Shown here: in pieces, positions 26,201 through 34,366 of the stretch | Layout: each line of letters starts with the position of its first letter | Position numbering within the stretch: position 1 is the stretch's first letter | Assembly: GCF_900100175.1 (NCBI RefSeq) | Contig: NZ_FNEM01000003.1 | Location: 200,725 to 264,724, forward strand | Direction: 5' to 3' | Source of the DNA: Ferrimonas sediminum | GTDB taxonomy: Bacteria; Pseudomonadota; Gammaproteobacteria; Enterobacterales; Shewanellaceae | DNA length: 64,000 nucleotides | Position numbers and translations under genes: made by a program | Notes under the pieces: model-generated | The model's input: only the letters and a program-made list of their open reading frames with translations | Database searches by the model: none | What the model was told of the DNA's origin: nothing

Positions 26201-27412
26201 TCAGCCCGAAGCTTCTCCCAACGTGTCATTAAGGAAGGTCAACCAGAAGCGTCCCCGCTGCGACTGCCCATGCTCAACGGCTTTCACCGCCGCCTGACGG
26301 GCCAGGTGATACTCCTTTAACTGGTAGTGGGCATTCACCTGAGCCAGATACAGTTCACCACGTCGGTCCTCCAGAGACTCCACCAGCACTGCCTGCGCCA
26401 GCACCGTCAATGCTCGCCGGTGCTGACGCTGCTGCAGCAGCAACCTGGCTTGGGGCCACAACAGCTCCGGACGTCGGCGGGCAGCCACTTCCCATGCCTC
26501 AATCGCCTGTTGCCACTCCCGAGCGGCTTGCCAGTAACGGGCCAGTTGCTGCTGGTGCTCCGCCGCCGGCGAAACCTGCCCACGATCCAGGTATTGCTGC
26601 AGGTGACGGGCAGCCAACTCCGGTAAGCCCTGGCTGGCAAACAGTTGCACCAGAGTCAGGTAATCGGTTTCACTCTCCAGCACGCCGCTACGCTCTGCCA
26701 GGGCAGAGGTGACCAAGGCGGCCTCAACCTTGTTTTGCTGCAGCTGCACACTGATGCTCTGGCGCCACCAGGCCAGGCGTTTTGGCTGCAACCGCAGCAA
26801 TGCGACCAGGGTCTGCTCCGCCGCCGCCCATCGCTTCAGATTCCACTGGGCGGTCAGACTCAACTGCCGGGCAACCAACACCGGGTTGTAGGACGCCTCA
26901 CTCTCGCCAAGCAGTGTCAGCGCCTGCTCCGATTCGGCCTGCACCTGCTGCCACTGCCGCAGCCGGGCCTGGCACCTCGCCGCTCCGATATGCCATTGGG
27001 CGACCCGGTCATACTTATCGGTGTCGCTGCGACTGGCAATCAGGGCCTGATACTGCACAATGGCATCGTCAAAACGTTCCTGGCTCAGCAGCAGTTGCGC
27101 CAGTTCATGCTGGGTCTGGCGTTCGCTGACCGGGTCCAGGCCGCCACTGTCCAGCGCCTGCTGCATCTGCTCAATCGCTTCGGGGTAACGTTCGGCCACT
27201 GAGTACAGACCCGCCAACATGCGACCAACATAGGCCGAGGCGTCCTTTGACGAGGGCGAGAGCGACTCCAGCAGTTCAATGGCCTGATCCGGCTGCTCCT
27301 GCTCGTACAACTCGTAGGCTTTTTGCAATTTGGCGGCCACAAAGGGACTGATGGCCGCCTGCAGCGGCAGGCTGCTCAGGCAGATCAGAACCAGGCACAG
27401 TCGTAACATCAC
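26201..27412 (-). CDS. TPR-repeat protein of the TonB2 cluster
   Basis: A 403-residue exported protein with a signal peptide (cleavage after LQAA near residue 19) and tetratricopeptide repeats through its length, for example AYELYEQEQPDQAIELLESL and YPEAIEQMQQAL. It overlaps the end of tonB by four bases, so the two are translationally coupled. TPR proteins close TonB2-type operons in Vibrio and Shewanella, where they are thought to assist the energy-transduction complex. The exact role is unknown. Confidence 0.85.
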   Translation of the reverse strand: MMLRLCLVLICLSSLPLQAAISPFVAAKLQKAYELYEQEQPDQAIELLESLSPSSKDASAYVGRMLAGLYSVAERYPEAIEQMQQALDSGGLDPVSERQTQHELAQLLLSQERFDDAIVQYQALIASRSDTDKYDRVAQWHIGAARCQARLRQWQQVQAESEQALTLLGESEASYNPVLVARQLSLTAQWNLKRWAAAEQTLVALLRLQPKRLAWWRQSISVQLQQNKVEAALVTSALAERSGVLESETDYLTLVQLFASQGLPELAARHLQQYLDRGQVSPAAEHQQQLARYWQAAREWQQAIEAWEVAARRRPELLWPQARLLLQQRQHRRALTVLAQAVLVESLEDRRGELYLAQVNAHYQLKEYHLARQAAVKAVEHGQSQRGRFWLTFLNDTLGEASG

Positions 27413-28023
27413 TGTAATCGAAACTCCAGTTTAAGGGTTTGTCCCGGTTGCGGCACCGCTTTGCCATCCACCCTCTTGGGTTGATACTTCCAGCGGGCCA
27501 GCGCCTTAACCGCCGCCCGATCAAACAAACGCACCGGTTGAGACTCCATAACGGTAATCTCGGTCGGACGGCCGTCGGGGGCGATGGTGAACTTCATCAC
27601 CACAAAACCCTCGGCCCGCATCCGTTTGGCCCGTGGCGGGTACGCCGGCTCGACCCGGTAGAGCGGCATCGCCTGACTATCCGACTGGGCAAAGCCGGGT
27701 TTGCCCGGCATGGATACTGCCATGGTGTCGATATCCGACAGCGCCAGCGGCGGCAAACTGGGCGGCTGTGGCCGGGCCGGAGCACTGGCATTGTCCGCCA
27801 CACTGGCGGTAGGCAGAGGCGGCAGCGGCGGTGGTGGCTCAGGCAGGGTTCGCTGTCGTCGCTCCAGCCGCTGTGGTCGCTCGACCATGGTGATGCTGAT
27901 GGGGTCTCTGGCTGCGGACGCAGCGGGCAGGGGCCCGTTGCCCCCCACCATCCAGGCCATCAGGCTGAACAGCGCCGCCGTCACCCCCAGAGCAATGGCC
28001 GCACAAGCCAACAGCGACTTCAT
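27409..28023 (-). CDS. TonB2-type energy transducer
   Basis: A 204-residue TonB protein. One N-terminal membrane anchor (about residues 4-28) is followed by a short proline-rich periplasmic spacer (PEPPPPLPPLP near 62) and a TonB C-terminal domain from about 120 (YRVEPAYPPRAKRMRAEGFV). It transmits proton-motive energy from the ExbB/ExbD motor to outer-membrane receptors. The spacer is shorter than in E. coli TonB, as usual for TonB2 proteins. It overlaps exbD and the TPR gene by four bases each. Confidence 0.94.
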   Translation of the reverse strand: MKSLLACAAIALGVTAALFSLMAWMVGGNGPLPAASAARDPISITMVERPQRLERRQRTLPEPPPPLPPLPTASVADNASAPARPQPPSLPPLALSDIDTMAVSMPGKPGFAQSDSQAMPLYRVEPAYPPRAKRMRAEGFVVMKFTIAPDGRPTEITVMESQPVRLFDRAAVKALARWKYQPKRVDGKAVPQPGQTLKLEFRLQ

Positions 28024-28427
28024 GGCGCCGGCTCCGCCGCCAGGGCAATGTCGTCGATGCCTGCCGCCTTGGCGGCGTCCATCACCTTGACCACAATGCC
28101 ATTAAACGCCCGCTCATCGGCCTGAATCACCAGAGGCGAACCAGGTTGATCCACCATCAGCCGTTCGAGATTGGCTTGCACCCGTTCCACATCAACCTGA
28201 CGGGAGTCGATGAAGATCTGATTGTGGTCATTGATGGCGACAAACAGGCCGGCCCCCGCCTTGGAGGCGCTCTGGCTGGCCTGTGGCCGGTTGACGTCAA
28301 TGCCGGACTCCCGCACAAAGGAGGTGGTGACAATAAAAAAGATCAGCATGATGAACACCACATCCAGCATGGGGGTGAGATCCACTTCCGCTTCTTCCTG
28401 AGATTCCGCTTGCCGTAACAATCGCAT
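28020..28427 (-). CDS. ExbD-type proton channel subunit
   Basis: A 135-residue protein with a single N-terminal transmembrane helix carrying the essential Asp (VDLTPMLDVVFIMLIFFIVT, residues 16-35) and a periplasmic ExbD domain. It partners the ExbB protein encoded one base upstream. Together they form the proton-driven motor for TonB2. Confidence 0.95.
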   Translation of the reverse strand: MRLLRQAESQEEAEVDLTPMLDVVFIMLIFFIVTTSFVRESGIDVNRPQASQSASKAGAGLFVAINDHNQIFIDSRQVDVERVQANLERLMVDQPGSPLVIQADERAFNGIVVKVMDAAKAAGIDDIALAAEPAP

Positions 28428-28428
28428 C

Positions 28429-28947
28429 TTACTCTACCTCTTGCATTTTTATCGCCAGCCGCCGCAAGGTGCGTTGGCACCCCTTGGTCAGTCGCGCATG
28501 GACAAACAGGCCCGCCAGCGCCGCCACCATGCCGGCCATGGTCGGCAGGGTCGCCATGGCAATGCCCGCCGACATCATCTTGGGATCACCGGTGCCATTG
28601 GCAGCCATCACCTCGAATACCGAGATCATGCCGGTCACCGTGCCCATCAGCCCCAACATCGGGCAGATAGCCACTAACGCTTTGATCAGGCTAAGGTAAC
28701 GCTGCAGCCCACGTTCCGCCCGCGCCAGCAGCCCCTGACGCTGGGCATGGGCATACCAGGACAGGTGCTCCTTTCGCTGTTGCCACACCTGTAACAGCCG
28801 CCGCTGCTGCCTGGGGAACCCCAGCAGCAGGTAACTGATTCGCTCGGCGATCAGAAACCAGGTCAACAACACGCAGCCGGCCAGCCACCACAGCACCGGC
28901 CCGCCCTGGGCCATAAACCGGTTCAGCCACTCCCACCAGGCAAGCAT
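28429..28947 (-). CDS. ExbB2-type proton channel subunit
   Basis: A 172-residue MotA/TolQ/ExbB protein with three membrane helices, at about 17-35, 90-112 (CPMLGLMGTVTGMISVF) and 128-150. It is shorter than E. coli ExbB, as in TonB2 systems. The start overlaps the stop of the upstream 439-residue ExbB-like gene by one base. Confidence 0.94.
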   Translation of the reverse strand: MLAWWEWLNRFMAQGGPVLWWLAGCVLLTWFLIAERISYLLLGFPRQQRRLLQVWQQRKEHLSWYAHAQRQGLLARAERGLQRYLSLIKALVAICPMLGLMGTVTGMISVFEVMAANGTGDPKMMSAGIAMATLPTMAGMVAALAGLFVHARLTKGCQRTLRRLAIKMQEVE

Positions 28948-30266
28948 CAGGCCGGCTCCACCGGGCTCTGCCGCTCGGCATGCTGCGCCACCAGGGCGAT
29001 GCTCTCTTTCTCCAGGATGCTGCGAATGGTCCGGACCCGGGACGACAGCAGATTATGGGCCAGCAGCAGGGGAATGGCCGCCATCAGGCCGAGCACCGTG
29101 GTCACCAGCGCCATGGAGATGCCACCGGCCATGATCTTGGGATCACCATTGCCAAACTGGGTGATGGTCTGGAAGGTACCGATCATGCCGGTCACCGTCC
29201 CCAAAAGCCCCATCATCGGGGCAATGGCGGCCATCAGCTTCAACATCGACAGCCCTTTTTCCAACCCCTGTTGCTGAGTGACGATCGCCTCGGTCAGTTT
29301 GAGCTCCAGGGTGTCCAGCGACTGGCTGCGCTGCTGCTGATAGACCGACAATATTCGTCCGAGCGGGTTGTCCGACGGCTGCTGCGGCTTGGCCAGCTGA
29401 CGGTTGATGCGCAGTTGAATCCGCGCCAGAACCAGCATGCGTGCCAGGGCAATCACCCCGCCAATAACCAGCAACAGAGCAATGCCTTTGCCAACCAGCC
29501 CCCCCTGCTCAAACCGCTGCATCAGGGTCGGCGTGGTCTGCATCTGGGTCAGCAGCTCCCCCTGAGCCGGATCCAGCAACAGCGGTTGCCAGCCGGTCAA
29601 GGTGGGCACTGCCACTCCATTGGGCTGACGCGGGTACACCGATACCAGGCCACGCTCGCGGTTCAGCTGAAGGTAGCCCTGCTCGGACACCAGATTAAAG
29701 TGCCCCAGCCGCCACACCTGCTGGTCATGAACCTGGCCTTGCCGATCCGCCACCGCCATGGTGACCGGCTCGACCCGTTTCGACGCTTCGATGTCGGCGT
29801 TGAGCAGTACCACCATCTGCTGCAATTGAGGCAGGGACGGCAGGCGGTCGGTTTTGGACAACCGCAATGCCTGCTCCCGGTGCTCCGGCTGCAGAAGGCT
29901 GCCTGGCCCCTGAGCCAACTCACGCTGCAGTTCGCCTCCCGCCTGGCGCACCACCCCGTACAGCTCTCCTAAGCTGCTGCTGGCCAGAGCCAGTTGCTGC
30001 TCGGTATCGGCCAGTGCCTGCTCGTTGGCGGCAAAGCTCTGGCTCAATGACTCAACCCGGGCCTGAAGCTCACTCAGCGCCCGGCGCTGCTGCGCCAGCA
30101 ACTGTTCTGCTTGCCGGTGTTCGGCATGGAAGCGGGCCTGACGCTGCTGGTTATGCAACTGCTCCTGAGCCAGTGCTTGTTGGCTGGACTGGCTCAGCTC
30201 CGCCAGTGGCTGGGCCAGCGCCGCCGCCGATACCAGCAAGGTCAATCCAAACAGAGTCGCCTTCAT
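28947..30266 (-). CDS. TtpC-like ExbB-domain protein with periplasmic coiled coil
   Basis: A 439-residue protein. Residues 1-18 are a signal peptide. A long Gln/Glu/Arg-rich coiled coil (about 25-110) and a periplasmic domain follow. Then a MotA/TolQ/ExbB domain has helices near 258-278, 345-367 (AAIAPMMGLLGTVTGMIGTF) and 383-407. This architecture matches TtpC, the extra component essential to Vibrio TonB2 systems. The C-terminal part resembles the following ExbB2. Confidence 0.9.
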   Translation of the reverse strand: MKATLFGLTLLVSAAALAQPLAELSQSSQQALAQEQLHNQQRQARFHAEHRQAEQLLAQQRRALSELQARVESLSQSFAANEQALADTEQQLALASSSLGELYGVVRQAGGELQRELAQGPGSLLQPEHREQALRLSKTDRLPSLPQLQQMVVLLNADIEASKRVEPVTMAVADRQGQVHDQQVWRLGHFNLVSEQGYLQLNRERGLVSVYPRQPNGVAVPTLTGWQPLLLDPAQGELLTQMQTTPTLMQRFEQGGLVGKGIALLLVIGGVIALARMLVLARIQLRINRQLAKPQQPSDNPLGRILSVYQQQRSQSLDTLELKLTEAIVTQQQGLEKGLSMLKLMAAIAPMMGLLGTVTGMIGTFQTITQFGNGDPKIMAGGISMALVTTVLGLMAAIPLLLAHNLLSSRVRTIRSILEKESIALVAQHAERQSPVEPA

Positions 30267-31030
30267 GATTGCACCTCGCCGACAAACACCGGCACCGTCA
30301 TCAGCTGGGGCACCTGTTGACCGCTGGCCACCCGGTACGCCAGCTCCAGTTCGCCAGCCGGGTGATCATCCATCGTCTGCCAGCGCTTCTGTTGTGGGTG
30401 CCAGCGCCAATATGCACTGCCATCCAGATTTCTGGCCAGCAGGGTCAGGCGCCCAAGGTGCAACAGCTCCACCTCTCTGGGTTCACCCTCGTTGACGCTG
30501 ATGCTGTCGCGGTACACCGCCACCTTGCGGCCATACTCCAGCTCAATTTGATAGGCTTCGAGCAGGCGGCGAAACTTCTCGGCATCGGCCACGTCGGCAC
30601 GGGACATCAAGGCACTCAGCTCGGTTAATCGCAGCCGGCGCTGTGCCGCCTTTATGGGCAGATCGTCGGCCAGCCTCAATTTGAGATCCGCCAGCATCTG
30701 ATACATCAGCGGCACCAGTCCGGTACGGGTGGTATCGATGCCGTCAATCTGCGTCTGCTTGTCCGCCAGCTCCCGCTGCTGGTCCTTCACCAGGGCCTGC
30801 AGATGGTCGTGGTAGACCTGAAGGTTTTCCAGCTCCTGGGCCAACCGCTCGGTTTCCGTGCGCATCTCCAGGGTGTCATCGGCCAGGCGCTCCACCTGCA
30901 GCTGAGTCGTCCGCCCCTGTTGCTGGATGGTGGACTGGGTCTGACGGGCCTGATCTAAAGGCTCGCCGGCCTGTACGCTGGCAACCAACGCCAGCCAGGT
31001 CAATGTAAATAGGGTGTAAATGGGCTTCAT
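30263..31030 (-). CDS. DUF3450 periplasmic coiled-coil protein, first gene of the TonB2 cluster
   Basis: A 255-residue protein. The start at 31030 follows AGAGAGAG and gives a signal peptide ending VQAG (residue 21). An upstream in-frame ATG would spoil the signal. Residues 30-110 are predicted coiled coil, and the C-terminal half contains the family block YQIELEYGRKVAVYRD. DUF3450 proteins head TonB2/TtpC operons in Shewanella-type bacteria. Their function is unknown but presumably structural. It overlaps the TtpC-like gene by four bases and lies behind a Fur box. Confidence 0.88.
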   Translation of the reverse strand: MKPIYTLFTLTWLALVASVQAGEPLDQARQTQSTIQQQGRTTQLQVERLADDTLEMRTETERLAQELENLQVYHDHLQALVKDQQRELADKQTQIDGIDTTRTGLVPLMYQMLADLKLRLADDLPIKAAQRRLRLTELSALMSRADVADAEKFRRLLEAYQIELEYGRKVAVYRDSISVNEGEPREVELLHLGRLTLLARNLDGSAYWRWHPQQKRWQTMDDHPAGELELAYRVASGQQVPQLMTVPVFVGEVQS

Positions 31031-31090
31031 GGTCTCTCTCTGGGCTCCCGATCGGCATCGGATGGTGACAGAGCCCCCATTACATCTCAA

Positions 31091-31105
31091 TGAAAATCAT
31101 TCTCA
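31091..31105. promoter_or_regulatory. Fur box upstream of the TonB2 operon
   Basis: TGAAAAT-C-ATTCTCA matches the 7-1-7 Fur inverted repeat at all but two positions. It lies about 60 bases upstream of the DUF3450 start. It predicts iron repression of the whole TonB2 cluster, and perhaps also of a divergent transcript. Confidence 0.75.
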
Positions 31106-31351
31106 TTATAATGACCCGGATCACAATTCAAATAAGTTGGACTAAAACACCTCTTAAGCAAGATTTTCCCGACCCAGATTCGAACCGCACAATGCTTCAA
31201 TAAGTAGATGATTTTAAATGGATTAAACTATTAGAAAGCGGAAGTTACCTTTCCTGTCTGGTTTCTGGTGCCCCGTGAGCCAACTCACAGTCACTGTTAA
31301 CAAAACCGCATACACTTCAAAGCGCTTAATGTTCCCAAAGCATGTCATGTT

Positions 31352-31382
31352 GCGCCAACTCCCCTTAGTTGGCGCTTTCTTT
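31352..31382 (+). terminator. Orphan plus-strand Rho-independent terminator (possible small RNA end)
   Basis: GCGCCAACT, a 6-base loop, AGTTGGCGC, then TTTCTTTT. No open reading frame precedes it in the 31106-31350 interval. The only known start signal nearby is the Fur-box region, so it may end a short noncoding transcript. Confidence 0.75.
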
Positions 31383-31486
31383 TGCCCGTCGAATCGACCA
31401 AGTATCCAGCAGTCAACCGAACAGGGTTCGATTTTCCCCCGTGTTTCAGGTATAAAGCCGCTCCTTAGCGACAACCCGAGACTAGT

Positions 31487-31762
31487 ATGAATCGCCAACA
31501 ACTGATCCAATTGATGGCCGAACGCAGCGGCCTGAGCAACAGCGATTGCCAGAAAAGCCTGAAAGCGCTACAGGAGAGCATTGCCCGGGCCCTGCATGAG
31601 GGCGAGAAGGTGTATCTGCCGAAAATGGGGGTGTTTGAGATTCGCCATCACCTGCCAAAAACCGGACGCAATCCGCAAACCGGAGAGCCGATGGAGATCC
31701 CCTTTCGAACCAGCGCCGCGTTTCGGCCCAATGCCACCTTCAAGGCAGCCGTTAACGACTGA
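31487..31762 (+). CDS. HU/IHF-family DNA-binding protein
   Basis: A 91-residue histone-like protein with the HU fold: an N-terminal helix pair (MNRQQLIQLMAERSGLS), and beta arms around KTGRNPQTGEPMEIP (residues 57-71) with the conserved RNP tip. It differs from the main HUs in several core residues, so it is probably an accessory paralogue. It is a single gene ending at a bidirectional terminator. Confidence 0.9.
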   Translation: MNRQQLIQLMAERSGLSNSDCQKSLKALQESIARALHEGEKVYLPKMGVFEIRHHLPKTGRNPQTGEPMEIPFRTSAAFRPNATFKAAVND

Positions 31763-31780
31763 GCCCAAAACAGCAACAAA

Positions 31781-31804
31781 AAACGCCGCCCATGGGCGGC
31801 GTTT
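31781..31804. terminator. Bidirectional terminator
   Basis: AAACGCCGCC and GGCGGCGTTT around a CATG centre. It lies between the convergent HU-like and ToxS-like genes. Confidence 0.9.
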
Positions 31805-31838
31805 CTGACTCTACAGGAGCCACTTCGAGCATCGTTCG

Positions 31839-32345
31839 CTATTCAACCACCCTGCAGGCCACCACTGAATTGGAAGGCTGAAGAAAGAACAGCGCGTAAC
31901 CCGCCTGTTCATTATTCTCCAGTAGCCGTATTGTCAGGTTGTGAACCCCTAAATTGGCTAGGTTACTCTTGGCAAAAGCCTCAAGGTACTGAATGTGCTG
32001 CACTTGCAAGGCTTCTGGCTGATGATATTGGGTATCGATATGATCAATAGCCAGTTCAAAGGCATCGCCCATGACCGAGGTACTCACCACGGATCCGGTC
32101 ATTAGCATCTGAGAATGGACCACTCCCTCTTTGGAGAAATACCGGAAACTCATGCTGGCCAAATCATCTTTGAGGGCAACGTCGACAATCAGGTAGTGCT
32201 TATCGCCTGTCACAGACTGACTATCATGAAGTTCATTGCGACAATTCAGAGTAAGATCGGTATTCGGCCTGATGGCCACCAACACGGCAGCAACCACCAA
32301 GACCAACAACAACGTCACGATGACGCGGGTCTTAGTCACACTCAA
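31839..32345 (-). CDS. Small membrane-anchored periplasmic protein, ToxS-like partner
   Basis: A 168-residue protein. One N-terminal membrane helix (about residues 7-26) precedes a soluble domain of about 140 residues with no family I recognise. It overlaps the end of the ToxR-like gene by 14 bases, so it is translationally coupled. Size, topology and position match ToxS/TcpH-type effectors that stabilise a membrane-bound transcription factor. The similarity is architectural only. Confidence 0.65.
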   Translation of the reverse strand: MSVTKTRVIVTLLLVLVVAAVLVAIRPNTDLTLNCRNELHDSQSVTGDKHYLIVDVALKDDLASMSFRYFSKEGVVHSQMLMTGSVVSTSVMGDAFELAIDHIDTQYHQPEALQVQHIQYLEAFAKSNLANLGVHNLTIRLLENNEQAGYALFFLQPSNSVVACRVVE

Positions 32346-33141
32346 ACTCCTGTTTTAGCCATTGAGGATCAATAAAGGTCGGCTGGAACCGGAAGTCGCC
32401 AATCCTGATGTTCCGTATGCTGTCCCATTGCCCCTCTCCCTCCTTGAGCAGGGCCACGCTCAACATCTGGCGATCGTGGGACAATGACAGACTGACCCTG
32501 TCCCAGGGAAAGTAAACGCAGCTGGATAACAGATTGCTGAGCTGTTCCGAGTAGCCTTGCATCTCCCTTAAGTTTGACTGGGAGCTGGTGATAATTTCCA
32601 CCACCATTGTCTGTCCATACTCATTATGAATTTCGGTGGTAGACGCAGACAAAGAGGAAGGCGGGAAAAAGAGACGAATCGACACCAACACCACCACCAC
32701 CAAACCCAGTAACATGGCACCGCCCCTGCACCATGGAAACGACCAGGAGCACAGCCTCCCCAACCAGCCAATGTCCGGCACTTGGCTTGACTTACCGTCA
32801 TCGGCCCCCCGTTCCTCCGAGATAGGCAGAAACTGGTAACCCTCTTTGGGCACAGTTTGGATGTAGCTGGCCCCGGGTTCACCCAGAGATTGTCTGAGAG
32901 TACAGATTGCCTTCACCACCGCCGACTCCCGGATCAGCGGGGTTTCTCCCCCATCACAACTCAAGTGGCGCTTACTCAGCGTCATTCCCGGATGGCTGAC
33001 CAATTGCTTCAAAACCAGCAGTTCACTGCTGGTCAAGGCCTTGTGGTGCCCGCTTTCCCTATGCTCCAGGCAGCCGTCGGCCGTCAGGAATCTGTACTGC
33101 CCTATAGTGATAGCGGGTGAATCTTCTTGCTTAACTGTCAT
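32332..33141 (-). CDS. ToxR/CadC-like membrane-bound transcriptional regulator
   Basis: A 269-residue protein. An N-terminal OmpR-type winged helix (about 12-105) has LTSSELLVLKQLVSHPGMTLS, a central ESAVVKAICTLRQSLGE and the C-terminal YIQTVPKEGYQF hairpin. One transmembrane helix follows at about 143-165, then a periplasmic sensor of about 105 residues. This is the ToxR/CadC plan, a DNA-binding protein that senses the periplasm directly. The downstream overlapping gene is a probable partner. The divergent cytochrome and lipoprotein genes starting at 33525 are candidate targets. Confidence 0.88.
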   Translation of the reverse strand: MTVKQEDSPAITIGQYRFLTADGCLEHRESGHHKALTSSELLVLKQLVSHPGMTLSKRHLSCDGGETPLIRESAVVKAICTLRQSLGEPGASYIQTVPKEGYQFLPISEERGADDGKSSQVPDIGWLGRLCSWSFPWCRGGAMLLGLVVVVLVSIRLFFPPSSLSASTTEIHNEYGQTMVVEIITSSQSNLREMQGYSEQLSNLLSSCVYFPWDRVSLSLSHDRQMLSVALLKEGEGQWDSIRNIRIGDFRFQPTFIDPQWLKQEFECD

Positions 33142-33524
33142 TCGAAATATTGTACCGAATTCTTAAAAACCGGTCTGTGACCGGAACTGGCTTTAAAGAG
33201 ATAACTCCCGCTGCCGAATCCCCCTCCCCAACACAGGCAAACCCGCTAACCGTGACCGGAATCACAGTGATTCCGCACCCAGGAGCAGCAGTAATAGCCA
33301 TGCGACCAACCATTAACGGTGGAATTCACCAACATATCGACCCCTGACAGGGCGATACTTCAATGCAGTAAGAATAAAAAACCCTCAATCTCGAGCGACT
33401 GAACCCCACTCAAACCGCCACTATGCCGGGAGGTTCCTCACATTATCAAAGACCCCGGGCTCATAGCATGAATGTCGAAGCCGCTGATGACGGCAATGTG
33501 CCCCCTCCAGCATGAAGAGAGATA
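33142..33524. other. Intergenic region between the ToxR-like and split-Soret-like genes
   Basis: About 380 bases between divergent genes. It contains a CRP-like site (33251-33266) and no gene. Confidence 0.45.
33251..33266. promoter_or_regulatory. CRP-like site
   Basis: CGTGA-N6-TCACA, one mismatch from consensus, between the divergent ToxR-like and split-Soret-like genes. It is about 110 bases from one start and 260 from the other. Confidence 0.4.
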
Positions 33525-34337
33525 ATGATGAGTATGCACCGTAGAGACGCCCTGAAGAACATAATTGGTATCACCTCCTGCGCCGCCGGCGCCAGCCTGA
33601 TCCCCGGCTTTGCTAACGCCGCAGAAGAGCCTGGCTCCTGGCTACTGTCACCGGGAGAAAGATTGGCTTATGCCCGCCTGGATCCTGCCGAAGTCGCCGC
33701 CATCGCTTTTCGTGACGACGTAAAACCCAACGGCTGTATGTACCAGGTATTCCATGCCGTGATTGAAGCCCTGCGCAAATCCGCGAGTCCGGACGCCGAC
33801 AAGTTTGCCAGAATCCCTACGGCCATGGCGGTATATGGTGGCGCTGGCGTTTTAGGTCAAGGCACCATCTGTGGTAATAACAACGCCACCGGCATGCTGT
33901 ATAACATCCTGAGCATCAATGGCGAGGCCCCCAGCTCTCTGGGCAAAATCTCCGCTTACTATGAACAGACCCCCTTACCGCGTAATGATACTGAATTCCT
34001 GCAGGCGGTTGGCTACAGTATCGAAGCATTTAACTCCGAGATTGTTGTTCAGACCGAGGCTCGTAGCCTACTGTGTCACGCTTCCCTGACCCGATGGAGT
34101 GATGCCTCAAACATCGCCATTGCCAACAAAGCCAACCGTTGTACGCTGCTGTCTGCCTCCATTGCCTGGCGAGTCACTGAGTTGCTGAATATGGAATTGG
34201 CCGGTGAAGACACCTCCAGCCTCCCCGGTGACACCGCAGAAACGTCAGAGTGCCTGAGTTGTCATACCAAGGCGAACGCCTTCCCGACTTCCGTTATGGC
34301 CCACATGGAATGTGACACCTGCCACGGCACCAACTGA
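33525..34337 (+). CDS. Exported diheme protein resembling split-Soret cytochrome c
   Basis: A 270-residue protein. Twin Arg near the N-terminus (MHRRDALKNIIG) suggests Tat export, with cleavage near ANAAEE (about residue 33). The central region has Cys/Gly patterns (NGCMYQVFHAVIEAL, GGAGVLGQGTICGNNNATG) like C-GCAxxG-C-C redox proteins. Two CXXCH heme motifs lie at the extreme C-terminus (C243-H247 and C263-H267). That combination resembles Desulfovibrio split-Soret cytochrome c. Physiological partners are unknown. The start is one of two tandem ATGs after GAAGAGAG. A lipoprotein gene follows 29 bases downstream. Confidence 0.75.
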   Translation: MMSMHRRDALKNIIGITSCAAGASLIPGFANAAEEPGSWLLSPGERLAYARLDPAEVAAIAFRDDVKPNGCMYQVFHAVIEALRKSASPDADKFARIPTAMAVYGGAGVLGQGTICGNNNATGMLYNILSINGEAPSSLGKISAYYEQTPLPRNDTEFLQAVGYSIEAFNSEIVVQTEARSLLCHASLTRWSDASNIAIANKANRCTLLSASIAWRVTELLNMELAGEDTSSLPGDTAETSECLSCHTKANAFPTSVMAHMECDTCHGTN

Positions 34338-34366
34338 CCGTTGTCAAAAGCGATAGGACTCCACTT

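Noticed and set aside
31106-31382. RyhB small RNA
   Set aside because: I looked for the conserved RyhB core on both strands of the interval and did not see it; any RNA here would be of a different kind.
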